A DNA stretch of 57,090 bases, taken from DATLNF01 sp046590575. Its GTDB lineage: Bacteria; Actinomycetota; Actinomycetes; BP-191. Within the stretch, counting starts at the first letter, position 1. Every line of letters starts with the position of its first letter. The notes below the pieces were generated by a model. It did no database searches. It saw only the letters and a list, made by a program, of their open reading frames with translations, and was not told the DNA's origin. The stretch spans positions 1 through 57,090 of the forward strand of contig JBKJUS010000157.1 of NCBI GenBank assembly GCA_046590575.1, written 5' to 3'. The translations under genes and the position numbers were made by a program. Of this stretch, positions 1 to 8,212 are shown one piece after another.

Positions 1-315
1 GCACTGGTGAAGCGTGGCCTCGAGTCGCCGTACACCGACTGGCTGGACAGGTGGGAGGACAAACCGGAGGACGCCGACCGGATCACCACCCGGGTGCACT
101 GCGCTGAGTTCTTCCCACTCCGCGACCAGGCGCTCATCGCGCACGCGACCCAGGTCGACCCGACCGGGCGGTGGTTCATGGTTCCCGTAGCGATGCAGCA
201 GGAATGCTGGCCGACCGAGGACTACGAGCTGGCGCGGTCGCTCGTGGATGCCGCAGCGCCCGAGGACGATCTCTTCGCCGGCCTACGCGCCGACCCAGAA
301 GATCCGCCCGCGTGA
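1..315 (+). CDS. mca: Mycothiol S-conjugate amidase Mca, C-terminal part (5' end outside window)
   Basis: The frame is open from the first base of the window, so only about the last 104 residues are present. Mca cleaves mycothiol S-conjugates in the cytoplasm, releasing a mercapturic acid for export and a glucosaminyl-inositol that is recycled. The visible part matches the family's C-terminus: an LDRWEDKPEDADRITTRVHC-type stretch, followed by FFPLRDQALIAHATQVDP, a GRWFMVP segment and a WPTEDYELA motif. The zinc-binding AHPDDE motif lies upstream and cannot be checked. MshB, the paralogous deacetylase, is the alternative, but the PTEDYELA ending and the DUF255 gene further along favour Mca. 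Its stop codon is only 4 bases from the end of the convergent arfB gene. Confidence 0.88.
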   Translation, partial: ALVKRGLESPYTDWLDRWEDKPEDADRITTRVHCAEFFPLRDQALIAHATQVDPTGRWFMVPVAMQQECWPTEDYELARSLVDAAAPEDDLFAGLRADPEDPPA

Positions 316-319
316 TCTC

Positions 320-745
320 CTAGTCGGAATCGCTGCGGCGCAGGCGTTTGACCTCGCCACGGCGCTTCTTGGTCGCGATCCGCTCCTCCACCGCGCCGCG
401 CGACGGGCGGGTCGGACGCCGAGTCTTCGGCGGCGGAGCGGTCGCCTCGCGCATCAGCTCCGCGAGCCGCTCCCGCGCCGCCTCGCGGTTCTGCAGCTGC
501 GACCGGCGCTCGCTCGCGACGACGGTGATCACCCCGTCCACCAGCTTGTTGCTGAGCCGCTGGAGCGCACGAGTCCGATGCGTCGTACCGAGGGCCACCG
601 ATCGAGCTACGTCGTAGGAGAGCTCGACCCGGGTGTCGGACGTGTTCACGTGCTGGCCGCCGGAGCCGCCGGAGCGGGAGAAGCGCCAGGAGAGCTCGCG
701 CTCCGGGATGACCACCCGGGCGGAGATCTGCAGCCCCTCGTTCAT
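320..745 (-). CDS. arfB: Alternative ribosome-rescue factor ArfB (YaeJ-type peptidyl-tRNA hydrolase)
   Basis: A 141-residue protein with the release-factor GGQ motif near residues 29-31 (context SGGSGGQHVNT), and a Lys/Arg-rich C-terminal tail (KKRRGEVKRLRR). Family members enter the A site of stalled ribosomes. The basic tail probes the empty mRNA channel, and the GGQ loop hydrolyses the peptidyl-tRNA. The short length and lack of a stop-codon-recognition domain separate it from RF1/RF2. The gene is convergent with mca. No clear terminator lies between them. Confidence 0.88.
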   Translation of the reverse strand: MNEGLQISARVVIPERELSWRFSRSGGSGGQHVNTSDTRVELSYDVARSVALGTTHRTRALQRLSNKLVDGVITVVASERRSQLQNREAARERLAELMREATAPPPKTRRPTRPSRGAVEERIATKKRRGEVKRLRRSDSD

Positions 746-980
746 ATCCCGGCTCCACGTCTGTCAGCACCAGCACGACCGTGTCCACACCTCCGGCGAT
801 GATCGCAGACGTGATCTCACTCAAGGGATGGCTGCCGCGCAGCTGTCCGCGTGTCAGGCCGGCCGCTGTGTCTGTCTGATTGCACGGCGTCGGAGTGCCG
901 GTAGTGGGTTCACGAGTCGCCGGGGAGCAGCGTGAGGGCGTCGTGTTCGGTGAGGGGGCGCGGAGCTTCGGTCAGCGCGG

Positions 981-1589
981 CTACCGGTCGAGCGGCCGTG
1001 GCTCCCGCCTGATGGGAAAGATCGGGGGCCCGCCAGGGGCGAACTCGAGTTTGTCCAGCACGTCGAAGCCCTGGCGGTAGTAGAAGGCGAGGTTGCGTTC
1101 GTTGGACGACCAGGTCCACACGGGCACGCCTTCCTCGTCACACCTGCGCAGCACCGGGGCCAGGACATGCGCGCCCAGGCCCTTGCCCTGGTGCGCGGGC
1201 ACGGTGCCGAGAGCCTCGAGGTACCAGTGCGGCTCGTCCGGGTGCAGCCGGTCCGTTCCGAGGTAGCCGCGGAGCGCCGCCGCCTTCGGCCGGGTGCGCA
1301 GCGCTCCTGGCACGATGCCTCTCAGTAGGCCGAGCATCGACATCTTCCACTCACCGGGCGGGGCCCAGATGGCGGCGCTCGCGCAGTCGTCGGCGATGTG
1401 GATCTCTCGCTGCTTCCACAGAGCCCGAGCCTGCGTCGCGAAGAAGATCTCGAGACAGCGCAGGCGGGTGGTATCGCTCGGGTAGGCGAACGAGCAGACG
1501 GGGTCGTCGTAGAACGCCTTCGCCAGTGATGCGGCGACCCGCTGCACCCCGTCATGCTCCGCCACGCGCACGTGGACCTCTGTTCTCAT
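981..1589 (-). CDS. GNAT-family N-acetyltransferase
   Basis: A 202-residue protein. The start ATG is preceded by GGAGGACGAC on the coding strand, a strong ribosome binding site. The same reading frame stays open far upstream, but that extension is antisense noise. The GNAT acetyl-CoA loop is visible as Q-G-K-G-L-G-A inside TVPAHQGKGLGAHVL. It is followed by a WSSNERNLAFYYRQGFDV segment, typical of the C-terminal beta-bulge and Tyr region. The ATG overlaps the stop of the LuxR segment upstream by the four bases ATGA, so the two are probably translationally coupled. The acetyl acceptor cannot be told from sequence. Confidence 0.82.
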   Translation of the reverse strand: MRTEVHVRVAEHDGVQRVAASLAKAFYDDPVCSFAYPSDTTRLRCLEIFFATQARALWKQREIHIADDCASAAIWAPPGEWKMSMLGLLRGIVPGALRTRPKAAALRGYLGTDRLHPDEPHWYLEALGTVPAHQGKGLGAHVLAPVLRRCDEEGVPVWTWSSNERNLAFYYRQGFDVLDKLEFAPGGPPIFPIRREPRPLDR

Positions 1590-1954
1590 GTCGTCCTCCG
1601 GTCTCCGATGTCGGTGCGTCCTCGTAGCGCGGCTTCCGCGGCCAGCTCCGTCCGCGACGCGATGCTGAGCTTGGTAAAGATGTGGGCGAGGTGGGCCTTC
1701 ACGGTTCCGCGACCGATGAGGAGCTTCGCCGCGACCGCCGGATTCGTCAGCCCTTCGCTGACGAGCTGCGCGACCTCGAGCTCGGTGGGGGTGAGGCTCT
1801 CCCAGCCCGACCCCGGCCGCCGGCGCCCGCCGCGCCCGCGCAGAGCGAACCGCACCGCTTCCTCGAGACTCATGGTCGCCCCTGCGTCGATGTCGGCGGC
1901 GAGTCCGTCCCCCATCAACGCGGCCTGTTCGGCTCCCCCTGTACCTCTGCCCAT
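1586..1954 (-). pseudogene. C-terminal LuxR-type DNA-binding segment of the split regulator, out of frame with its N-terminal part
   Basis: This frame encodes about 120 residues. A family-typical linker (MSLEEAVRFAL) is followed by a complete LuxR/GerE helix-turn-helix: LTPTELEVAQLVSEGLTNPA, then a GRGTVKAHLAHIFTKL recognition helix. Regulators of this class normally carry this domain at the C-terminus of a cyclase/NB-ARC/TPR protein. The frame overlaps the end of the large upstream gene, which stops just after a run of five G's on the coding strand (C5 at 1935-1939). Adding one G there joins the two frames without any stop and restores an intact family-like sequence. So this is most likely the detached 3' end of the same gene, not an independent regulator. 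Its stop overlaps the acetyltransferase ATG. Confidence 0.75.
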
Positions 1955-4908
1955 TCGACGGATACGACGCCGAGACGTGTCCGTTCGGCGGCGGCGGCGG
2001 CGGACAGGTGAGCGGCCCGCTCGTGCTGCTCGCGGCGGGCGGCGCAGCCCGCGAGCCCTTCGAGCGCAGCGACGGTGTCAGCGCGAGCGCCGGCTTCTGC
2101 GAGGGTGCCGACCGCCTCGGTGAAGGCAGTCTCAGCCCTTGCTTCATCGCCCAGGAGCCGCTCCACCGTCCCTCGGTAGAGCGCCACGAGTCCCTGCGCG
2201 TACGGACGACCAGCCACCTGCCCGGCGATGTCATCAAGGATCGCCCGAGCGCCACCAGCGTCGCCGCGCTGGGCAACGACCAGCGCGGCTGTCCCCTCCG
2301 CGACTGCCGTCAACCAGCTCAAGGAGAGCTGAGCCACGATCGGCCGAACCGCTTCGAGCAGGGACCAGGCGCGGTCGTCGTCGCCTACGGTCACGAGGGT
2401 CCGGGCCAGAACGGCACCACCCAGGGCAAGCGCGAAAGGGTTGCCGTAGCGCTCGCCCATCGCGACGGCCTCCGCAGCCGCGACCTGGGCGCCGGAGACG
2501 TCACCGCGCCTGAGCTCGGCGTGGGCCAGAGCGGCGAGGGAGAGCGCGCGCATGAACGTGTCGTCGAGCCGATCGGCCAACTCGATCGCCCGGCGGAACT
2601 GCGAGTCGGCCTGATCGACCTCGCCTGTCAGCGCATGGAGCCAACCGCGAAACCACACAGCGCGCTGAAGGCTGTCGAGACCGCTCGAGCTCTCGGCGGC
2701 TTCGACGGCGGCCTCGAACGCTGTGGCGGCGGCAATGAGATCACCCCGGTCCATGCAGGCGAGACCCAGCGCCATCGTCGCGTCACAACGGAGCCACGGG
2801 TCGTCGGCCAATACGAGTCCGCTGACCACCTCCGTGAGCGCGTGCCGCGCCCACGCGGTGTCGCGGTAGCCACCGAAGCACGCCGCCCATCCCAGTACCG
2901 TCCACCCTCGGGCGACGACGGACGCGTCGGTGAGGTGTTCGCCGATCGCCACGACCTCCTGTCCGGCCGCCACGGCCGTCTCGATGTCCAGGGTGAACAG
3001 CGAGATTTGGCCCAGCCCGTGAAGGGCAGCGGCGCGAGTGTGCGTGTGCGCCGGTGCGGCCGCGAGCGCGGTGTGAAGCCACGCCGTCCCCTCCTCGAAC
3101 CGACACCTCACCAACCAATAGAGCCAGAGGGCGGCGGCGAGGCGGAGCAGCAACGCTGACTCGCCGCGTTGCTCCGCCCAGTCGAGTGCGGCCCGCAGGT
3201 TGTCGACATCAGCTTCGAGGTCGTCGAGCCACCTCACCTGGTCGCCCCGCTCGAGACGGGGCCCGGCTTCTTCGGCGCGCGCGAGAAAGAACTCGAGATG
3301 GCGACCCCTCGTCGCCTCGGCGTCCGGGTCGTCGGCCAGGCGCTGGCGGGCGAAATGCCGGATCGTCTCCAACATCCGATAGCGCGCCTCGACAGAGGCA
3401 CCGTACGGGTCGGGCAGCACCAGCGACTTGTCGACGAGCATTGTCAGCAGGTCGAGCACGGACGCGTCCGGAACCGCGTCGTCTGCGCACACGCTGCGGG
3501 CGGCCGTCAGCGTAAAGCCACCGGCGAACACCGAAAGCCGACCGAGCAGCGCGCGTTCGCTCTGCGAGAGCAGGCGATAGCTCCAGTCGACTGAAGCCTC
3601 GAGCGTCCGCTGGCGGGGAAGTGCCGTGCGTGAACCCCCGGTCAGCAGCCGGAACCGGTCGGCCAATCCCGCGGCGATTTGCTGTGGTGTCAGGACGCGG
3701 ACACGGGCGGCGGCCAGTTCGATGGCGAGCGGGATGCCGTCGAGACGGCGGCACACTTCAGTTACTGCCTCCTCGCAATCCGGCGTCAGCACGAACCCAC
3801 TCCAGACTGCCTGGGCGCGGTCGACAAAGAGATGCATGGCGTCGCGTTCGTCTAGGGAAGGCACGCGCATCGCGGCTTCACCGAGCACCCCAAGGGGCTC
3901 CCTGCTCGTCGCAACGATGTGCAGCCGAGGACAGCCGGCGAGGATGCGGTCGACCAGCTGGGCAGCATCGTCGATGACGTGCTCGCAGTTGTCGATCACG
4001 AGGAGGGCGTGGCGGTCGCCAACCTCGCGCACGACGGTTTCGATCAAGGGCTCCGAGGGGATCTCGCGCACCCCGAACGCGCCGGCCACACACGATGTGA
4101 GCAGCGCCCCGTCCGCGATGGGTGCGGCGTCGGCCCACGCGACCCCGCCGCGGAAGTGTTCCAGCTGCTGGCGGGCACACTCGAGCGCGAGGCGGGTCTT
4201 CCCCGACCCCCCGGCACCGGTGAGCGTCACCAGGCGGTCCCGACGTACGTGGGCGGCCACTGCCTCCATCTCGCCTTGCCGCGCCACGAAGGTCGTGAGC
4301 ACCGCGGGAAGTCGCGACTCAGCGACGTCGTCCCGCAGTGGCGGGAAGCGATCGGGGAATTCAGGATGCACGAGCTGAAAGACCCGCTCGGCACGTTGGA
4401 AATCGCGCAGGTGGTGGAGGCCGAGATCGACCGCCGTCAGGCCGGCTTCGAGGTCGTCGGCAACCAAGGCGGAGGTCGCCCCCGACAGGAGGATCTGCCC
4501 ACCATGGCCGAGAGCCCGGATGCGGGCGCAGCGATTGACCGCCGGGCCCATGTAGTTGTTGTCGTCGCGAAGCTGGGCGGTGCCGGTGTGCAACGCCACC
4601 CGCACGCGCAATGGCAGCGCGGTGGCCCACTGCTCGCCGTGGAGCGTCCGCTGCACGCCAACGATAAAGGCGACAGCATCACGGGCGACGGGAAACGCCG
4701 CCACGAAGCTGTCACCCTCGCCCTGTTCCTGGGGGCGTACGCCACCGTGGAGCCCGACAAGCTCGGAGACGAGGACGTCGAAGCGGGCCACAGCCCCCGC
4801 CATGGCATCCGGCTGCGACTCCCACAGCCGGACCGAACCCTCGACGTCGGCTAGGACGAAGGTCAGGGTGCCGCCGGGAAGCGGGGTGGCTGCGCCCCCT
4901 CGTCCCAT
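1915..4908 (-). CDS. Cyclase-homology / NB-ARC / TPR transcriptional regulator, truncated by frameshift before its LuxR domain
   Basis: A 997-residue open frame starting at an ATG behind GGGAGGGG; a 54-codon upstream extension is unlikely. Domains: class III nucleotide cyclase homology at about 12-180 (TFVLADVEGS, RVRVALHTG, VNRCARI), then NB-ARC with Walker A GAGGSGKT at 231-238, a winged-helix region (LPRQRTLEASVDWSYRLLS), and TPR-like repeats to the end. The cyclase domain has EQGEGDSFVAAF where active enzymes have a K-T-x-G-D-G segment, so the substrate lysine is missing and it probably senses or scaffolds without catalysis. The frame ends in EVQGEPNRPR, while the LuxR domain continues in the next frame. 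The function would be ATP-dependent, ligand-responsive transcription control. It is divergent from the DUF255 gene. Confidence 0.8.
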   Translation of the reverse strand: MGRGGAATPLPGGTLTFVLADVEGSVRLWESQPDAMAGAVARFDVLVSELVGLHGGVRPQEQGEGDSFVAAFPVARDAVAFIVGVQRTLHGEQWATALPLRVRVALHTGTAQLRDDNNYMGPAVNRCARIRALGHGGQILLSGATSALVADDLEAGLTAVDLGLHHLRDFQRAERVFQLVHPEFPDRFPPLRDDVAESRLPAVLTTFVARQGEMEAVAAHVRRDRLVTLTGAGGSGKTRLALECARQQLEHFRGGVAWADAAPIADGALLTSCVAGAFGVREIPSEPLIETVVREVGDRHALLVIDNCEHVIDDAAQLVDRILAGCPRLHIVATSREPLGVLGEAAMRVPSLDERDAMHLFVDRAQAVWSGFVLTPDCEEAVTEVCRRLDGIPLAIELAAARVRVLTPQQIAAGLADRFRLLTGGSRTALPRQRTLEASVDWSYRLLSQSERALLGRLSVFAGGFTLTAARSVCADDAVPDASVLDLLTMLVDKSLVLPDPYGASVEARYRMLETIRHFARQRLADDPDAEATRGRHLEFFLARAEEAGPRLERGDQVRWLDDLEADVDNLRAALDWAEQRGESALLLRLAAALWLYWLVRCRFEEGTAWLHTALAAAPAHTHTRAAALHGLGQISLFTLDIETAVAAGQEVVAIGEHLTDASVVARGWTVLGWAACFGGYRDTAWARHALTEVVSGLVLADDPWLRCDATMALGLACMDRGDLIAAATAFEAAVEAAESSSGLDSLQRAVWFRGWLHALTGEVDQADSQFRRAIELADRLDDTFMRALSLAALAHAELRRGDVSGAQVAAAEAVAMGERYGNPFALALGGAVLARTLVTVGDDDRAWSLLEAVRPIVAQLSLSWLTAVAEGTAALVVAQRGDAGGARAILDDIAGQVAGRPYAQGLVALYRGTVERLLGDEARAETAFTEAVGTLAEAGARADTVAALEGLAGCAARREQHERAAHLSAAAAAERTRLGVVSVEWAEVQGEPNRPR
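1935..1939 (-). other. Probable frameshift site (G5 run on the coding strand)
   Basis: The minus strand reads GTA CAG GGG GAG CCG here. With six G's it would read CAG GGG GGA GCC GAA CAG and run into the LuxR segment. No other base change is needed. It may be a homopolymer sequencing error, a real mutation, or slippery-site recoding. Confidence 0.65.
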
Positions 4909-5087
4909 CGGCCCCTCCCTGCCAGTTCCCGTCTCGGGCGCCTGATGAGGATGCAACTGTGCCAGGTGGCGAGGAGTCATGGCTCGACGATCGCACCGTC
5001 GACGCCACGCTACATCTGCCACCTGGCATAGACCATGGCCGGCACAGTCGGTCTGTCTGGCCCACGCCATGCCGTAGCGTCAGCGCT

Positions 5088-7109
5088 GTGCCCAACCGCC
5101 TCGCCGCATCGACGAGCCCGTATCTGCTTCAGCACCAGGACAACCCGGTCGACTGGTGGATGTGGGGTCCGGAGGCATTCGCCGAGGCCCGCTGGCGCGA
5201 TGTGCCGGTGCTGCTCTCCGTCGGATACGCCGCTTGCCACTGGTGCCACGTCATGGCGCATGAGTCGTTCGAGGACACCGCGACGGCCGCGCAGATGAAC
5301 GAGAGCTTTGTCTGCATCAAGGTCGACCGTGAGGAGCGGCCGGACGTCGATGCCGTCTACATGGAGGCGACCCAGGCGATGACCGGCCACGGTGGCTGGC
5401 CGATGACCGTCTTCATGACCGCGGACGGCGAGCCGTTCTTCGCCGGCACCTACTTCCCGCCCGCCGATCGCCATGGGATGCCCAGCTTCCGGCGGCTGAT
5501 GACCTCGATCACCGAGGCGTGGCTCGACAAGCGTGCGGAACTCGAGGAGAGCGCCAAGGACATCGTGCGACGGCTCGCCGAGCGCGGCCCGGTCGCGGCC
5601 TCGGGGACGATTGACGCTGCGACCCTCGACTCCGCCGCCTTGTCGCTGCGCGCGTCGTACGACGAACACGACGGAGGCTTTGGGGGGGCGCCGAAGTTCC
5701 CACCGTCGATGTGTCTGGAGTTCCTGTTACGGCACCACGCCCGAACCGAGGATGCGACATCGCTCGCGATGGTCGAGAGCACCTGCGAGCGGATGGCGCG
5801 GGGCGGGATGTACGACCAGCTCGGCGGCGGCTTCGCGCGCTACTCCGTTGACGCGCACTGGGTCGTTCCGCACTTCGAGAAGATGCTCTACGACAACGCT
5901 CTGCTGTGCCGCGTCTACCTCCACCTGTGGCGCGCGACGGGCAGCTCCCTCGCCCGGCGCGTCGCGCTCGAGACGGCCGACTTCATGGTGCGCGACCTGC
6001 GTACGCCGGAGGGCGGCTTCTCCTCGGCGCTTGATGCGGACAGCGAGGGGGTGGAGGGCAAGTTCTACGCGTGGACTCCGGAGCAGCTCGTGGAGGTCCT
6101 TGGCGGGGACGACGGCCGGTGGGCGGCGGACTTCTACGCCGTCGGCACCAGCGGGTCGTTCGAGCACGGCACCTCGGTGCTCCAGCGGCTCGGGGAGACC
6201 GACGAGCTCGACCGGCTCGAGCGGGTGCGGTCGCGACTCTGGACGGCGCGGGAGCAGCGGGTGCACCCGGCGCTCGACGACAAGGTGGTCGCGGCGTGGA
6301 ACGGCTTGGCCATCGCGGCGCTGGCTGAGACCGGATTCCTCCTCGACCGGCCCGATCTCGTCGTCGCCGCCGAGAACGCCGCCGACCTGCTGCTCATGCG
6401 CCATTGGCACGGTTCACGGCTGGTCCGCACCTCCCGGCAGGACCAAGCATCGACTCACGCCGGGGTGCTCGAAGACTACGGGGACGTCGCCGAGGGACTC
6501 CTCGCGCTCTATTGCGTGACCGGTGCGCGCAGCCGGTTCGTCGCTGCCGGCGCGATCCTCGAGGAGGTGCTGCGTCACTTCGGCGACGGGGCCGGCGGAT
6601 TCTTCGACACGGCCGACGACGCGGAGGTGCTGGTTCGGCGCCCGCAGGACCCAACCGACAACGCGACCCCGTCCGGCTCCTCCGCCGCGGCGCAGGCGCT
6701 CCTCTCGTACGCCGCGCTGACCGGCTCGACTCGCCACCGCGAGGCCGCCGAAGTGGCCCTCGCCGGCTCCGCGAACCTCATGTCGCGGCATGCCCGCTTC
6801 GTCGGCTGGGCCGCGGCTGCTGGTGAGGCACTGCTCGCCGGCCCCGCCGAAGTCGCCATCGTCGGACCGCCGTCGGCCGAGCGCGACCTCCTGCACCGCA
6901 CCGCCGTGTCGAGCACCTCACCCGGCGTCGTCGTCGCGGTCGATCAGCCGAGCCCCGGACCCGTCACCACCGTGCCGCTGCTCATCGGCCGGCCGATGGT
7001 CGATGGCCAGCCGACGGCGTACGTCTGCCGGCACTTCGCCTGCGCGACGCCGGTCACTGACCCCGCTGCCTTGGCCGGCCAGCTTGCCCCACCCTCGGGC
7101 GCCCCCTGA
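5088..7109 (+). CDS. Thioredoxin-fold DUF255 / (alpha/alpha)6-barrel protein (YyaL/SPATA20-like, Rv1084-like)
   Basis: A 673-residue protein. The start is taken at the GTG giving VPNRLAASTSPYLLQH, because SPYLLQHxxNPVxW is the known N-terminus of the family; the longer upstream frame is antisense to the neighbour's leader. Residues 1-160 form a thioredoxin-like domain with C50-H-W-C53 (ACHWCHVM), then KVDREERPDVD and GGWPMTVF. The remainder resembles an N-acylglucosamine-2-epimerase-like six-hairpin barrel (GGGFARYSVD, VPHFEKMLYDNA, LDADSEG). The biochemical role is not established; a redox or carbohydrate-related activity has been suggested for homologues. Position after mca matches the mycobacterial order. 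Confidence 0.9.
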   Translation: MPNRLAASTSPYLLQHQDNPVDWWMWGPEAFAEARWRDVPVLLSVGYAACHWCHVMAHESFEDTATAAQMNESFVCIKVDREERPDVDAVYMEATQAMTGHGGWPMTVFMTADGEPFFAGTYFPPADRHGMPSFRRLMTSITEAWLDKRAELEESAKDIVRRLAERGPVAASGTIDAATLDSAALSLRASYDEHDGGFGGAPKFPPSMCLEFLLRHHARTEDATSLAMVESTCERMARGGMYDQLGGGFARYSVDAHWVVPHFEKMLYDNALLCRVYLHLWRATGSSLARRVALETADFMVRDLRTPEGGFSSALDADSEGVEGKFYAWTPEQLVEVLGGDDGRWAADFYAVGTSGSFEHGTSVLQRLGETDELDRLERVRSRLWTAREQRVHPALDDKVVAAWNGLAIAALAETGFLLDRPDLVVAAENAADLLLMRHWHGSRLVRTSRQDQASTHAGVLEDYGDVAEGLLALYCVTGARSRFVAAGAILEEVLRHFGDGAGGFFDTADDAEVLVRRPQDPTDNATPSGSSAAAQALLSYAALTGSTRHREAAEVALAGSANLMSRHARFVGWAAAAGEALLAGPAEVAIVGPPSAERDLLHRTAVSSTSPGVVVAVDQPSPGPVTTVPLLIGRPMVDGQPTAYVCRHFACATPVTDPAALAGQLAPPSGAP

Positions 7110-7169
7110 GTGCTGCCCCCTGAAGGATCACTTGCGGAGCCGAGCAGGAATGCGGAGTTCAAGTGCTCT

Positions 7170-7199
7170 GTTGCTATGTAATCATGTAAGACTAGCAAC
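7170..7199 (+). promoter_or_regulatory. AT-rich upstream element with inverted repeat GTTGCT...AGCAAC
   Basis: This short AT-rich island lies directly upstream of the ribosome binding site of the next gene. GTTGCT at 7170-7175 pairs with AGCAAC at 7194-7199. Between them ATGTAA occurs twice (TATGTAATCATGTAAG). The low GC and symmetry suggest a promoter with an operator, but neither -35 nor -10 can be assigned firmly. Confidence 0.35.
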
Positions 7200-7210
7200 G
7201 GAGGGGCACC

Positions 7211-7732
7211 ATGAGCGTTCAGGAAACGACCGAAAGGGTCCGGGGATGGTTCACCGGGCGGTTGCCCGCGGGTTGGTTCGACGGGGCGCCGGAGGTGATC
7301 GTGGACCGCGAGGAGATCCTCGTCCTCGGCCAGCTGGCCGAGCCGGCGTACGCGGACGGTGCGGGTGCGGCAGAGCGCGAGGCGGCCCGCGCCGGTCGGG
7401 CCAAAGCGTTTCGTGAGGAGACCCGCACGCAGCGGATGACGCTGGCCGACGAGGCGCAGCGGCGGACCGGCCGAAAGGTCGCCTGGGGCGTGCGCATCGG
7501 CGAGGACGAGGTGCTCTTCACCACGCTGAGCGTGCCGGTGATGACCCGGCTACGACAGGCGGAGCGGCGGGTGCTCGACACTTTGGTCGACGCCGGCGTC
7601 GCCCGCAGCCGTAGCGATGCCTTGGCGTGGTGCGTCAAGCTCGTCGGGCAGCACCAGGAAGAGTGGATCGCCGACCTTCGCGATGCGCTCGTCGCGGTCG
7701 AGACAGCTCGCGCGGCGGGTCCTCTCACCTGA
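7211..7732 (+). CDS. Conserved-looking hypothetical protein, ribbon-helix-helix-like C-terminus
   Basis: 173 residues, no recognised family. The ATG follows GGAGGGGCACC. The N-terminal third is acidic, with an REEILVLGQLAEP segment. The middle is rich in charged helix formers (Glu/Arg/Ala). The C-terminal 60 residues (TTLSVPVMTRLRQAERRVLD, then VARSRSDALAWCVKLVGQH) look like a ribbon-helix-helix or similar small helical fold, in which a serine-rich turn precedes the second helix. That would fit a DNA-binding or self-regulating protein, given the palindromic leader upstream, but this is inference. A strong hairpin follows the stop, so it is probably monocistronic. Confidence 0.65.
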   Translation: MSVQETTERVRGWFTGRLPAGWFDGAPEVIVDREEILVLGQLAEPAYADGAGAAEREAARAGRAKAFREETRTQRMTLADEAQRRTGRKVAWGVRIGEDEVLFTTLSVPVMTRLRQAERRVLDTLVDAGVARSRSDALAWCVKLVGQHQEEWIADLRDALVAVETARAAGPLT

Positions 7733-7777
7733 CTCCGGCGAGCGCTGGGCCGTTGAGCACGTGGCCGGGGCAAGGAG

Positions 7778-7820
7778 AGAGCCGTGGCGCGTCTCGACGA
7801 ATCGAGAGCGCCACGGCTCT
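7778..7820 (+). terminator. Strong hairpin terminator
   Basis: AGAGCCGTGGCGC (7778-7790) pairs perfectly with GCGCCACGGCTCT (7808-7820). An inner stem TCTCGA/TCGAGA closes on a CGAA loop, with one bulged G. It lies 46 bases after the stop of the preceding + gene and 46 before the end of the - gene, so it can serve both directions. No long T run follows, as is usual in actinomycetes. Confidence 0.75.
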
Positions 7821-7865
7821 TCCTATCTCTCCGAGGCCCAGCCCCCGGAGATGTCTATAGGGGTG

Positions 7866-8024
7866 CTACTCAGCGGGCGGCGGCACGCACTGTGACTGCG
7901 CGACGACGGTGTCGTTGACCTGGAGGTAGACGTCGACGCATGCAGACGGATCAGCGGAGGCGGGGCCAATGGCGAGGCCCAGCGCGCCAGCGATACCAGC
8001 GATGAGGATGACCTTCTTGAGCAT
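7866..8024 (-). CDS. Small secreted protein, 52 residues, two cysteines in the mature part
   Basis: The start ATG follows AAGGGACC on the coding strand. Residues 1-24 are a clear Sec signal peptide: Lys-Lys, a hydrophobic ILIAGIAGALGLAIG core and a cleavage site after ASA. The predicted mature peptide is only about 28 residues, acidic to neutral, with two cysteines (SACVDV and SQCVPP) that could form one disulfide. A longer frame exists upstream, but the signal peptide fixes the start. Its function is unknown. It is convergent with the gene at 7211 and sits divergent to pckG. Confidence 0.55.
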   Translation of the reverse strand: MLKKVILIAGIAGALGLAIGPASADPSACVDVYLQVNDTVVAQSQCVPPPAE

Positions 8025-8141
8025 GTGCGGTCCCTTCAAGCCTTCGGCGTAGCGGACACCCTGGATAACGGACGGCATCGCAATGTCTCGCGCAGGTCGG
8101 GGGTGAAACTTTCGGATGGCGAGGAGGTGACATGTGGCCGG

Positions 8142-8147
8142 TAGACT
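8142..8147 (+). promoter_or_regulatory. Candidate -10 element (TAGACT) for pckG
   Basis: TAGACT fits the actinobacterial TANNNT -10 consensus and would give a leader of roughly 60 bases before the pckG ATG at 8213. The same hexamer stands before ispH and typA. No convincing -35 was assigned. Confidence 0.4.
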
Positions 8148-8212
8148 GGGGTATTCCTCCAGCGCCGACGAAGACGTCGCGCGCCTACCTGGCCACGAGG
8201 AGCGAGCTCTGT

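Noticed and set aside
981..2276. Single 431-residue protein containing the acetyltransferase
   Set aside because: The upstream 229 codons are antisense to the TPR/LuxR regulator and lack any domain; the ATG at 1589 has a strong ribosome binding site.
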